Shown in pieces: positions 24,475-32,447 of a stretch of DNA of 64,000 bases (position 1 is its first letter; every line of letters begins with the position of its first letter). Source of the DNA: Bacillus sp. PAMC26568 (GTDB lineage Bacteria; Bacillota; Bacilli; Bacillales; Bacillaceae); NCBI RefSeq assembly GCF_014235785.1, contig NZ_CP060137.1:3832001-3896000 (forward strand), in the 5' to 3' direction. The translations under genes and the position numbers were made by a program. The notes below the pieces were generated by a model. That model searched no databases, was not told the origin of the DNA, and saw only the letters and a list, made by a program, of their open reading frames with translations.

Positions 24475-25824
24475 TTATACAGATAAATTGTTATTGCCAG
24501 CCTCTGTTTGTTCTTTTATTTTTTTCGAATCAATCCGCTCTTGGAAAATGACAAATGGCAGATAGATCGCAATCGATATCACGAGATTGATTCCTGCCAT
24601 GACCGCTCCTGAAAGATGGGCACCTGTCGCCAGGTATCCTCCGATGATAGGCGGTGTCACCCAAGGAATATTTGTGACTACAGGGTGTACGAGACCAAGA
24701 TCAATCGCCAGATATGATGTAACCGTCAGCACAATCGGCGTTGAGATAAAAGGGATAAGCCAAATAGGATTCAGTACAATCGGCAAACCGAACAGAACTG
24801 GTTCATTAATCTGGAATATACCAGGCGGCATCCCTAAGGCCACAATTTGTTTACGCTTCTTAGAGGCAACAAGCAAAGCAATCAGCAGTCCAAGTGTCGC
24901 ACCTGATCCTCCCAAAAAGACGAATGCATCGAAATATGGACCGGCCATTACTGCATATTTACTAAGATCATCCACCCCGGCTGCTGCCAAGTCAATATTT
25001 TTATTTCCAAGTTGTGTAAATAACGGCGTTGTAATCCCGCCCAGTATATTCGGTCCATGTAAGCCAATTGCCCAAAAAGCATGAATAAGGAAAGCTAGTA
25101 AGATGGCAAATGGCAGAGAATCAGCTGCATTTGTGAGCGGTGCAACAAGCACTTGATTCAGCCAGTCATTCAAATACATGCCGTTCGTTGCTTTTCTAAA
25201 CAACAAACCGGCAAGTCCGAAAATAAAAATCGTAATCATACCAGGTACGAGCTTTGCAAAGGCTCTTGCAACCGCAGGAGGTACTCCATCCGGAAGCTTT
25301 ATGATTAAAAATTTCACTTTAGCCAATCTGACAAAAACTTCTGTTGCAACAAGAGATACAACGATCCCTGTAAACAAAGCAGTAGAGTTTAAATACGTAT
25401 TGCTGATAAAACCCCATGCATCCCCTGTCTCAGGCTTTTCCGCAATCGTCAGCGTCACTTTTGCAACTTGAGGAACAAGGACGAAAAACGATGCAAGTGC
25501 AACAAGCATGGCTTCAAATCCATCATCATCATAGGATCTTGCAAGCTTATAGGCAATTCCTACTACTGCAAAAACCGTCATAAAAGCAAAGGTTCCCCAC
25601 CATATGTCTCCGCCAAGTGTTGTCCATGTATCTCCAAAAATCCAGACCATCATTTTTTGGTATGGCGGAATAGCAGCACCTAAATTATTGAATAAAACAG
25701 CAAATGAACCGATCATCGTAATAGAAATCATACCAATGAGTGCATCGCGAATCGCTAATAAATGACGGTTATTCCCAAACTTAACGGCACTGGGAAGAAT
25801 ATACTTTTCAATAAACTCCATCAT
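24475..25824 (-). CDS. chbC: PTS lactose/cellobiose-type EIIC permease
   Basis: 449 aa, about ten helices. Family features: IGMISITMIGSFAVLFNNL near the N-terminus, AIGLHGPNILGGITTPLFTQ and GMPPGIFQINEPVLFGLPIV, the last containing the conserved Glu/NEP sugar-binding motif. Membrane channel for diacetylchitobiose or a beta-glucoside. 33 bp after the IIB gene. Confidence 0.93.
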   Translation of the reverse strand: MMEFIEKYILPSAVKFGNNRHLLAIRDALIGMISITMIGSFAVLFNNLGAAIPPYQKMMVWIFGDTWTTLGGDIWWGTFAFMTVFAVVGIAYKLARSYDDDGFEAMLVALASFFVLVPQVAKVTLTIAEKPETGDAWGFISNTYLNSTALFTGIVVSLVATEVFVRLAKVKFLIIKLPDGVPPAVARAFAKLVPGMITIFIFGLAGLLFRKATNGMYLNDWLNQVLVAPLTNAADSLPFAILLAFLIHAFWAIGLHGPNILGGITTPLFTQLGNKNIDLAAAGVDDLSKYAVMAGPYFDAFVFLGGSGATLGLLIALLVASKKRKQIVALGMPPGIFQINEPVLFGLPIVLNPIWLIPFISTPIVLTVTSYLAIDLGLVHPVVTNIPWVTPPIIGGYLATGAHLSGAVMAGINLVISIAIYLPFVIFQERIDSKKIKEQTEAGNNNLSV

Positions 25825-25857
25825 GATTTTTCACCCTCAATCTCAAAGTGTTTAGGA

Positions 25858-26163
25858 TTATTTGTTCGCCAAGCTTACAGCTGTTTCAAGAACAGCCTTG
25901 CCATCCATCATTCCGTACTGAATGGAGTTGATGACTTCAACCGGAATTCCTTTCGGATCCGCAATCGCTTTCATATTTTTCAGCAAAAATCTCACTTGAG
26001 GACCAAGCAAAACTACATCAGCCTGTTTCATTTCTTCTTTTGCCGCATCACCAGACACTGCCCAAATCTTTGCTTCAACGCCCAGTTCTTCTGCTGCTTT
26101 TTCCATCCGAGTGACAAGCATGCTCGTCGACATCCCCGCTGAACAAACAAGTAAAATATTCAT
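25858..26163 (-). CDS. chbB: PTS lactose/cellobiose-type EIIB
   Basis: 101 aa, with the phospho-Cys7 P-loop VCSAGMSTSMLV. First gene of the operon; GGAGGGG site before ATG. A sigma54 promoter lies 45-60 bp upstream. Confidence 0.93.
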   Translation of the reverse strand: MNILLVCSAGMSTSMLVTRMEKAAEELGVEAKIWAVSGDAAKEEMKQADVVLLGPQVRFLLKNMKAIADPKGIPVEVINSIQYGMMDGKAVLETAVSLANK

Positions 26164-26207
26164 CGTTTCCCCTCCATCTGGTTTCTTTCTCTTTCACATA
26201 TGTATTA

Positions 26208-26223
26208 TGCAAGTCCTGTGCCA
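26208..26223 (-). promoter_or_regulatory. Sigma54 (-24/-12) promoter of the PTS operon
   Basis: Read on the minus strand: TTGGCACAGGACTTGCATAAT. TGGCAC, five bases, TTGCA matches the sigma54 consensus at every key position. It fits control by the LevR-type AAA+ activator encoded at 17.9-20.6 kb. Confidence 0.92.
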
Positions 26224-26278
26224 ACCTTTTAATCTTCTGATTTATCAAGCTGCTAAACTGCTGTGTTTTATTCATTTC

Positions 26279-26351
26279 CTTGTGTGTTGGTTTTGAAATA
26301 GACAGTGTGTTGCCTTATTGCTCATTTGTGTGTAAGTAAGCATTTGTGTGT
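26279..26351 (-). promoter_or_regulatory. Probable upstream activator binding region
   Basis: About 60-130 bp upstream of the sigma54 promoter: CATTTGTGTGT at 26323-26333 and 26341-26351 (18 bp apart), plus GTGTGTTG-containing repeats near 26281 and 26305. The position and repetition fit a LevR-type enhancer site. Confidence 0.55.
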
Positions 26352-26429
26352 GTTTTAAAGGGCTCAAATAAAAGCACTAGTTAAATGCAGAGGGGGTAAA
26401 CACGGAGGTGAAGTTCTAATTCATAAATT

Positions 26430-26455
26430 ACTAGATACGGTTATACGTATCTAGT
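26430..26455. terminator. Perfect 10-bp inverted repeat at a stop codon
   Basis: ACTAGATACG, six bases, CGTATCTAGT. It covers the stop of the small membrane gene; no T-run, so it may be an operator or RNA stem instead. Confidence 0.4.
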
Positions 26456-26681
26456 CGAGGGAGTTGAAGAAATCACTTTTACACGTCCCGCTCCCAATAC
26501 CTAATAAATCAAGCAGAGATATAAGAATTATTAGCAAACCTAAAAGAAAAATCCCTGATTCAAATGAAAAAAGGGAAATCAGCTTTAAATATTTTGGTTC
26601 ATTTTTTGAATTCAAAAAGAAAAAAAGTCCTCCAATCAGCATAAAAAATAGGCCAATTCCGAAACCAACTAAATTGCACAT
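26451..26681 (-). CDS. Small membrane protein of unknown function
   Basis: 76 aa with two hydrophobic helices (VGFGIGLFFMLIGGLFFFL; GIFLLGLLIILISLLDLLGI) joined by a basic-acidic loop. GGAGG precedes ATG at good spacing. Isolated between the PTS promoter region and the spoVA-type operon. No family recognised. Confidence 0.6.
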   Translation of the reverse strand: MCNLVGFGIGLFFMLIGGLFFFLNSKNEPKYLKLISLFSFESGIFLLGLLIILISLLDLLGIGSGTCKSDFFNSLD

Positions 26682-26761
26682 TTAAAGCCTCCATTCAATA
26701 AAAGTTTGTGAAATTTTTCTGCTAATACCTGATTCACTATCCTGCACCGTTTGCTGCATTT

Positions 26762-26800
26762 AAAAACGCGTCTCCTCATATGAAGAAACGCCACTTTTTT
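26762..26800 (-). terminator. Terminator of the spoVA2mob-like operon
   Basis: On the minus strand GCGTTTCTTCATATGAGGAG and ACGC form a near-perfect palindromic stem, followed by GTTTTTA. It lies 30 bp after the last gene. Confidence 0.75.
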
Positions 26801-26831
26801 TGATTGCATCACGCTGAGAAGGAAGCAGCCA

Positions 26832-27692
26832 TTACCCTCTTAAAATATGGGTCACTTTATCAATAGCCTCTTGTAATTTTTTACTATTTTCACTATACAT
26901 ATGCTTTGCCTCTTTTGATTCAGTTCCAAGTGCAAACAGTTCTAAGTCTGCCTGACATTTTTTCATTGCGGCAAAAATTAATGGTTTTTCTTGAGGTAAT
27001 GGAACTTGAATTTTATCATCAAAAAGGTCTACGGTTAATTGTCCGTAAGAATCTACCTGTCCAAGAAAAACATTTTCAATGGTAACTCCCAGTTTTTCCA
27101 GTTCAGTTTTCAGCCAATTTCTGCTTCGGCCACTAGTAGACAGCGGCTCATCTAGGATTTCTCCATCCATAATGACAGTCTGGGGTTCCTTAATGGAAGC
27201 AACATTCAAGTTTACATCTTTCGGAGTTAAAGGCTGATTTTCTTTTTTTAACAGAACACTTAGTTCCCCCGTCGGCTCTAATAACGCAAATTCCACATCA
27301 GCCACCTGGAAGACATCCTTATTTCGAAGCAATTCCAGCAATTCATCCGTTGTGTATTTTTCCTTTTTTAAATTTTCTTCCATAATTTTCCCATCTTTAA
27401 TAAAAACAGTTGCTTTCCCTTCTATAAAATCGCGAAAGGCTTTGCTTTTTAAAGAAAGCAATCCTGCTAAAAAAGGCATTGAAGCGAAGATCACGATTCC
27501 GATTATCCCGTGAATCATGTTCTTTTCAAGCCCCATAGCAACTTCTCCTGCAATACTTCCAATTGTAATGCCAGTGACATATTCAAAAAATGAAAGTTCG
27601 GAAAGCTGCTTTTTACCTAACCATTTTGTAATTAGAAATAAGACAACTACAAATAAGAATGACCGTACTACTACATCTAACCACTCAGGCAC
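26832..27692 (-). CDS. YetF-like DUF421 membrane protein with C-terminal DUF1657-like domain
   Basis: 286 aa. Three N-terminal helices (SFLFVVVLFLITKWLGKKQL start; TGITIGSIAGEVAM), then the DUF421 cytoplasmic domains (RNWLKTELEKLGVTIENVFL; DGEILDEPL). The tail about 235-286 (KCQADLELFALGTESKEAKH) repeats the pattern of the two free DUF1657 proteins in this operon. Seventh and last gene, matching gene 7 of spoVA2mob. In that operon the YetF-type protein sits in the spore membrane and contributes to heat resistance (published for B. subtilis strains). Confidence 0.88.
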   Translation of the reverse strand: MPEWLDVVVRSFLFVVVLFLITKWLGKKQLSELSFFEYVTGITIGSIAGEVAMGLEKNMIHGIIGIVIFASMPFLAGLLSLKSKAFRDFIEGKATVFIKDGKIMEENLKKEKYTTDELLELLRNKDVFQVADVEFALLEPTGELSVLLKKENQPLTPKDVNLNVASIKEPQTVIMDGEILDEPLSTSGRSRNWLKTELEKLGVTIENVFLGQVDSYGQLTVDLFDDKIQVPLPQEKPLIFAAMKKCQADLELFALGTESKEAKHMYSENSKKLQEAIDKVTHILRG

Positions 27693-27725
27693 TGTTTTAC
27701 ACCTCCTGTTTAAGAATGGTTTATC

Positions 27726-27932
27726 CTAAAAACCTTTATATTGAGACTCTTCTCGTTCCAATTCCCCAATTCGCTTTTTTAAATCTGCTGATATTTCATG
27801 CACGATCATCATGGTTTCATGCAGTGTGCGTTTTGATTCATTCTGCTGAGTCCGTAACGCTAAACTAGATAGATCAGCCTCAATGCCTTTAAGGTTAGCA
27901 AAACATTGTTTCACTTCTGATGCGATGGTCAA
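27726..27932 (-). CDS. DUF1657 protein (second copy)
   Basis: 68-aa helical protein: VKQCFANLKGIEADLSSLAL then RTQQNESKRTLHETMMIVHE. Same size and pattern as the first gene of the operon. Gene 6 of the spoVA2mob order. Function unknown. Confidence 0.85.
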   Translation of the reverse strand: MTIASEVKQCFANLKGIEADLSSLALRTQQNESKRTLHETMMIVHEISADLKKRIGELEREESQYKGF

Positions 27933-27944
27933 TATGAATCCTCC

Positions 27945-28304
27945 TTATCCTTTTGGTTTAAATAGCAAGGCGCCGATCATTCCGAAAATGATGGCAGCTG
28001 AAATACCGGCACTTGTCACTTCAAACATTCCCGAAATGACACCGACTAACCCATGTTTTTCTGCTTCTTCCATTGCCCCATGTACAAGGGAATTTCCGAA
28101 ACTTGTAATCGGAACCGTAGCTCCTGCTCCTGCAAAATCAATGAACGGTTCATATAAACCAAATCCATCAAGAATGGCACCAATAACAACAAACGTACTT
28201 AATGTGTGAGCGGGAGTGAGTTTAAACACATCAAACATAATTTGTCCAACGACGCAAATCAAACCGCCTACGACAAAAGCCCAAAAGAAAATCATGATCG
28301 TCAT
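27945..28304 (-). CDS. spoVAE: Stage V sporulation protein AE (SpoVAEb type)
   Basis: 119 aa, about four helices. Family motif [20 protein letters not shown] near the start, [20 protein letters not shown] and [17 protein letters not shown] in the middle. Membrane part of the dipicolinic acid channel in the spore inner membrane. ATG overlaps spoVAD stop by 4 bp. Confidence 0.92.
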   Translation of the reverse strand: MTIMIFFWAFVVGGLICVVGQIMFDVFKLTPAHTLSTFVVIGAILDGFGLYEPFIDFAGAGATVPITSFGNSLVHGAMEEAEKHGLVGVISGMFEVTSAGISAAIIFGMIGALLFKPKG

Positions 28305-29311
28305 TCACCTCCGTATTCAATCGACACAGCATGAGCAATACAAGGAATCGTTTCATTTTGCTGAAAGCTTAAGGGCGATAATAAAGCACCAGTCGCTGCA
28401 ACCAGTATGCGTTTAAACTCACCTTTTTTCATTCGGTTTAACAAATGACCGTATACGACCGTTGCTGAACATCCTGCCCCACTGGCTCCAGCGAGTACTG
28501 GCTGCCCTTCCCGATAGATCATCATTCCACAGTCCTGATACTGTTTTTCATTTATTGGGGTCCCATGTTTTTTAAATAAATCAAGTGAAATTTCGTGTCC
28601 GATCTGACCAAGATCTCCTGTTACAATCAAATCATAATAGGAGGGATCTAGATTTCGTTCAGTTAAATGAGCCTCAATCGTATCAACGGCAGCAGGAGCC
28701 ATTGCACCTCCCATGTTAAATGGATCGGTCATTCCCATATCAATGACACGGCCAATCGTTGCAGATGTAACACGAGGACCCTCTCCTGATTGACCTAATA
28801 GAGCAACTCCTGCACCAGTTACGGTCCATTGAGCTGTAGGCGGTTTCTGTCCACCGTACTCTGTTGGATAGCGGAACTGTTTTTCAACCGCAGTATTGTG
28901 ACTGGATGCTCCTGTTAATAAATAATTGGCTCCTTTGGTGTTAACAAGATAGGCGCCAAGAGCCAGTCCCTCCATTGAGGTCGAACAGGCACCAAACAAT
29001 CCAAGATAGGGTGTCCCTAATGTCCGGCACGCAAAGCTAGTAGGAGTAATCTGATTAATAAGGTCTCCTCCAAGGAAAAACTGAATTTGCTCCTTTTGAA
29101 GACCAGCTTTTTCTATAGCTCTTTGATTAGCTTCTTCAATAAGAACTTTATGTGCTTTCTCGTAGGAATCTTGTTTTAACCATAAATCGGAATGAAGGAG
29201 ATCAAAATCTTCAGCTAGCAGCCCATCTGCTTCAAATGGTCCTCCGACAGTTCCAGTGGAGAGAATGACCGGCTTCTGATCAAAGATCCACGTACGATGA
29301 CCCATTAACAT
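28301..29311 (-). CDS. spoVAD: Stage V sporulation protein AD
   Basis: 336 aa, thiolase-like fold without thiolase activity; SpoVAD binds dipicolinic acid. Motifs: [56 protein letters not shown], and [20 protein letters not shown] then GCSA. Start ATG 29311 overlaps the spoVAC stop (TAATG) with GGGGTGG upstream; a longer reading from 29326 is less likely. Confidence 0.92.
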   Translation of the reverse strand: MLMGHRTWIFDQKPVILSTGTVGGPFEADGLLAEDFDLLHSDLWLKQDSYEKAHKVLIEEANQRAIEKAGLQKEQIQFFLGGDLINQITPTSFACRTLGTPYLGLFGACSTSMEGLALGAYLVNTKGANYLLTGASSHNTAVEKQFRYPTEYGGQKPPTAQWTVTGAGVALLGQSGEGPRVTSATIGRVIDMGMTDPFNMGGAMAPAAVDTIEAHLTERNLDPSYYDLIVTGDLGQIGHEISLDLFKKHGTPINEKQYQDCGMMIYREGQPVLAGASGAGCSATVVYGHLLNRMKKGEFKRILVAATGALLSPLSFQQNETIPCIAHAVSIEYGGE

Positions 29312-29790
29312 TACAAACCACCCCACTGGATAAGAATGGTTTTGATCGTAGCAATTACAAACGCGGAAAAAGTACCAAACAAAATGACAGAGCCAGCTAA
29401 TTTAAACATATTGCCGCCTACACCCAACACAAATCCTTCTGTTCGGTGTTCAATGGCTGCTGATATGACAGCATTTCCAAAACCGGTAACTGGAACAGCA
29501 GACCCAGCGCCTCCAAATTGGGCGATTCGATCATAGACTCCGAAACCTGTAAGAAGCATAGAGATGAAAATTAAAGTCCCGACTGTCGGATTTCCAGCCG
29601 TTTGATCAGTAAAATCAAAATTATAAATATAAAACATTTGAATACACTGACCGACCAGGCAAATGAATCCGCCTGTTAAAAATGCTTTTATACAATTTTT
29701 AAATATTGGCCTTTTTGTTTCCAGCTGCTTTTCAAGGGTTTGATACTCCTGTTGTACAGGTGTTAATTGTTTCTTTTGCTTATTCGACAT
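29311..29790 (-). CDS. spoVAC: Stage V sporulation protein AC
   Basis: 159 aa. Cytoplasmic N-terminus (PVQQEYQTLEKQLETKRPIF) then about four helices with FLTGGFICLVGQCIQMFYIY and FGGAGSAVPVTGFGNAVISA, homologous to SpoVAE. SpoVAC is the mechanosensitive channel part of the SpoVA complex. Translationally coupled to spoVAD. Confidence 0.92.
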   Translation of the reverse strand: MSNKQKKQLTPVQQEYQTLEKQLETKRPIFKNCIKAFLTGGFICLVGQCIQMFYIYNFDFTDQTAGNPTVGTLIFISMLLTGFGVYDRIAQFGGAGSAVPVTGFGNAVISAAIEHRTEGFVLGVGGNMFKLAGSVILFGTFSAFVIATIKTILIQWGGL

Positions 29791-29806
29791 GCCTATCCCT
29801 CTTTCG

Positions 29807-30280
29807 TCATGCTTTTTCCTTCATAAGACTTTTAATTTTATCGAAAGATTTTTTTAATGATTTCTTTTGTGTATGATCTTTTTGCAGTTTTTGTTCTAGC
29901 TGTTCCAGTTCCAAATAAATTTTTTGATCAGTGGAAACAAAGATTTCATACTCGGGATATACTTTTTCTAAGTCTGCTTTCACTTTCTTTTTGATGTCCT
30001 TTAATCGAAACCTGTCAAATTGGTCGACTTTTACCGCCAATAACAGCTCCTTATCTGTATTCACAGCCTTTACACCTGAAATCTCCTCTTCTTTTATTAC
30101 TTTTTCTTTTGATTGATTGGCTACAGATTGATCGATTGGCTTACTCGTATGTACATACTCGATATTCATATCATTATTGTCAGATCCAAGCTGATTCTGA
30201 TTTCCATTACATCCCGAACCAATTCCAATAGCAGCAACAATAATAAGACAAATGTTTAATGTCTTCATCTTATTTTTCAT
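29807..30280 (-). CDS. YhcN/YlaJ-type sporulation lipoprotein
   Basis: 157 aa. Lipobox region GIGSGCNGNQ (Cys about residue 24). The YhcN/YlaJ domain follows: VKAVNTDKELLLAVKVDQFD, then KKVKADLEKVYPEYEIFVST, then DQKIYLELEQLEQKL. Second gene in the spoVA2mob order. Located in the spore inner membrane by family. Confidence 0.85.
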   Translation of the reverse strand: MKNKMKTLNICLIIVAAIGIGSGCNGNQNQLGSDNNDMNIEYVHTSKPIDQSVANQSKEKVIKEEEISGVKAVNTDKELLLAVKVDQFDRFRLKDIKKKVKADLEKVYPEYEIFVSTDQKIYLELEQLEQKLQKDHTQKKSLKKSFDKIKSLMKEKA

Positions 30281-30308
30281 GGAATCACCTATCCGTTTCT
30301 ATCGATAA

Positions 30309-30341
30309 TAAAAAAAGGCTGATTGAGTCAACCTTTTTTAT
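30309..30341. terminator. Stem-loop after the first gene of the spoVA2mob-like operon
   Basis: AAAAAAGG, a short partly paired interior, CCTTTTTT. Terminator-like in both directions. It would give excess first-gene transcript or attenuate the operon. Confidence 0.7.
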
Positions 30342-30346
30342 TGTAA

Positions 30347-30550
30347 TTATTGTTTGTATTGAGGTTCTTCTTGCTCAATTTCCTGAAGACGCGGAGAGAT
30401 ACTGTCAACAACTGCTTGTGTTTGTTGAGCCGCTTGTTGGTAAAGCTGTTTAGCTTGTTGATTATCTGTACCAAGTGCAAAGGTTTCTAAACTAGCTTGT
30501 GCGCTTTTTAATCCTGCAAGAGTTTGCTTAACTTGAGCTGATACTGTCAT
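30347..30550 (-). CDS. DUF1657 protein (first gene of spoVA2mob-like operon)
   Basis: 67 aa, helical: VKQTLAGLKSAQASLETFAL, then GTDNQQAKQLYQQAAQQTQA. Near-identical pattern to the C-terminal domain of the YetF-like protein and to the second DUF1657 gene. GAGGG precedes ATG. Its upstream 90 bp is AT-rich; a sigmaG promoter is expected from the published operon, but I could not fix one with confidence. Confidence 0.88.
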   Translation of the reverse strand: MTVSAQVKQTLAGLKSAQASLETFALGTDNQQAKQLYQQAAQQTQAVVDSISPRLQEIEQEEPQYKQ

Positions 30551-30698
30551 TTTAATCCCTCTTTCTTTTGATTTATGAGTTACAAATTTTATTATTGCTT
30601 TATTTATGTTGTTTATGAAAAATTGATATGGTAATTAAAGGGAGAATGACTGATCTTCCTAAAACAGAATTATTTATTTATTTTGCCAATAGAGTTGT

Positions 30699-30735
30699 AA
30701 ACCCGTGTTAGAAGAACTTCTTGCACAGGTTTTTA
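30699..30735. terminator. Stem-loop in the 30.55-30.88 kb gap
   Basis: AAACCCGTG ... CACAGGTTTTT with an inner AGAACTTCT palindrome. No gene is recognised in 30551-30875. Confidence 0.45.
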
Positions 30736-30873
30736 TTTAAAATGGTAATTCTAAAAAGTGTATAGTGAAGCCAGTAAATAAATTTAACGCATCAAGTATT
30801 AATTTAAAAAGTGACAATAGCTGTCATCTGTCTATTCAAAATTTATTCTCCCTGGTAAAACTAAAAAATAACG

Positions 30874-30913
30874 ACAAAAAAGTCCAAATCATATTCGATT
30901 TGGACCTCTTTCT
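30874..30913. terminator. Terminator of the M48 protease gene
   Basis: GTCCAAATC, six bases, GATTTGGAC, with an A-run before (T-run on the minus strand). Confidence 0.85.
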
Positions 30914-30919
30914 TAAGGG

Positions 30920-32305
30920 CTACTTCTTTAATAAGTCTGCAATCTCTTTCATGTTTTCTTCCTCAGCAATCGAAACAGCTGTTACCCCTTCCATGTTGGC
31001 GTAATCTGGATTTGCTCCTGCATTCAGCAATAGTTCAACCATTTCGATATCCCCTGAGTAAACAGCTGATATCAGCGGTGTTTGGCCGTAGCCATCCTCA
31101 AGATTCACATCGGCATCACTTTCAATTAACAGCTCAGCAAGCTCTATGTCACCTTGTGCGACAATATCAACAGAAGCCAAATCTCCTTCTTCTGAAAAAA
31201 CATTTGGATCTGCTCCGTTTTCAAGGAGAAGCTCAATCATTTCAAGATTGCTTCCATACTCTTCTTCAAGAATATCCGATACCGGGTAGATCGCATACAT
31301 AAGCGGTGTCATCCCTAAAGCATCCTGTGCATTCACATCTTGTCCTTCTTCTATCAATTCAATTGCACGCTCTCTGTGATCATCAGAAGCAGCCAGCATA
31401 AGAGGTGTCGTTTCTTCACTTTCAAGCATGAAATCACTGTAAAGGCTTGTTTTTGAAAGCATTTGAAAAAGAAACACACTCCCTGCTCCAAGAAGAAGAA
31501 CAAAGACGGCAAATCCAGCCAGTCCAGCTTTGAACATCGCAGTTGTTTTAAATGAAATAGATGGATCATGCTTGCCGAATTTCTCATTTAGCTGATGTAT
31601 TCTCTTTGGAAGGACCGGGTGCGTTGAAACCTTTTCACTAAGCCATACAAACAGATTTTTTTCAAGGCTGCTCTCTTTCAAGTACTCCGCCTCATTGACA
31701 TGTCTGTAAAGCTCCGGCCCAATGGCTAGAACGGTTAATGCACGCTTTGAAGCATCAAGATTTTCAGTATAATAGTGTGCCAGTGCGTCACACGTATACT
31801 CGCACGCTCTAGAATAAGCACTGCCTAAAAACGGTACCCAATTTCCAAACAAAACAAAAAGATTTTTTAAAATATGATTTCGTTTAATATGTGCAAGCTC
31901 GTGAGCGATCACAAAATCAAGCTCTTCTTTTCCTTCTTTTACATGCAGCTCTGTTATTCCGGAATACAGCACAACCATGTTGCGGCCAAAGAATCTGGAT
32001 GCAAATGCATTCAGCATCCCCTCTGACTGAACGATAAAAACATCTGGAAGCTTTTTTATTTCCATTTTGATTGCCAATTCATATACTTTGTCATGAATTT
32101 CAGGGAACTGCTCTTGCGTTACCTTCACGCCATTACCTCGTATCATCCCTATTGAAAGAAAGTGAACGATAATAGGAATAAGCATCAATCCAAGTAAAAA
32201 AATGAGTCCAATTCCAGTAATAATAAAAAGGAAATACATAGGTATGCTAATTAAAAGCATTAAAATAAAATAAATGCGTTCTTTTCTGTAAATATGATCT
32301 GACAT
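30920..32305 (-). CDS. M48 family zinc metallopeptidase with ankyrin repeats
   Basis: 461 aa from ATG 32305 (GGAGG, 5-base spacing). Two N-terminal helices about 12-50, M48 (HtpX/Ste24-like) domain with zinc motif HELAH at 135-139, a glutamate further on (YTCDALAHYY region), a TM segment about 265-290 (FKAGLAGFAVFVLLLGAGSV), then four ankyrin-type repeats about 305-460 (TTPLMLAASDDHRERAIELI; GMTPLMYAIY; GQTPLISAVYSGDIEMVELL; GVTAVSIAEEENMKEIADLL). A membrane protease with an ankyrin tail is an unusual build; the tail may select protein substrates. Confidence 0.9.
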   Translation of the reverse strand: MSDHIYRKERIYFILMLLISIPMYFLFIITGIGLIFLLGLMLIPIIVHFLSIGMIRGNGVKVTQEQFPEIHDKVYELAIKMEIKKLPDVFIVQSEGMLNAFASRFFGRNMVVLYSGITELHVKEGKEELDFVIAHELAHIKRNHILKNLFVLFGNWVPFLGSAYSRACEYTCDALAHYYTENLDASKRALTVLAIGPELYRHVNEAEYLKESSLEKNLFVWLSEKVSTHPVLPKRIHQLNEKFGKHDPSISFKTTAMFKAGLAGFAVFVLLLGAGSVFLFQMLSKTSLYSDFMLESEETTPLMLAASDDHRERAIELIEEGQDVNAQDALGMTPLMYAIYPVSDILEEEYGSNLEMIELLLENGADPNVFSEEGDLASVDIVAQGDIELAELLIESDADVNLEDGYGQTPLISAVYSGDIEMVELLLNAGANPDYANMEGVTAVSIAEEENMKEIADLLKK

Positions 32306-32399
32306 GTTTTCCTCCATTTTGAATGTCACTTCCGTGTGTGATATGAACTATCCTATTTTACCTATTTTCTTATCTTTTTGGAAGATGCTTTTTTCAAGA

Positions 32400-32436
32400 A
32401 AAAGGAAAGAGGATGAATTCCTCATCCTCTTTTCTG
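32400..32436. terminator. Terminator of yhbH
   Basis: AAAGAGGATGA, five bases, TCATCCTCTTT, perfect 11-bp stem with flanking A- and T-rich runs. Confidence 0.88.
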
Positions 32437-32447
32437 ATCATATTTAA

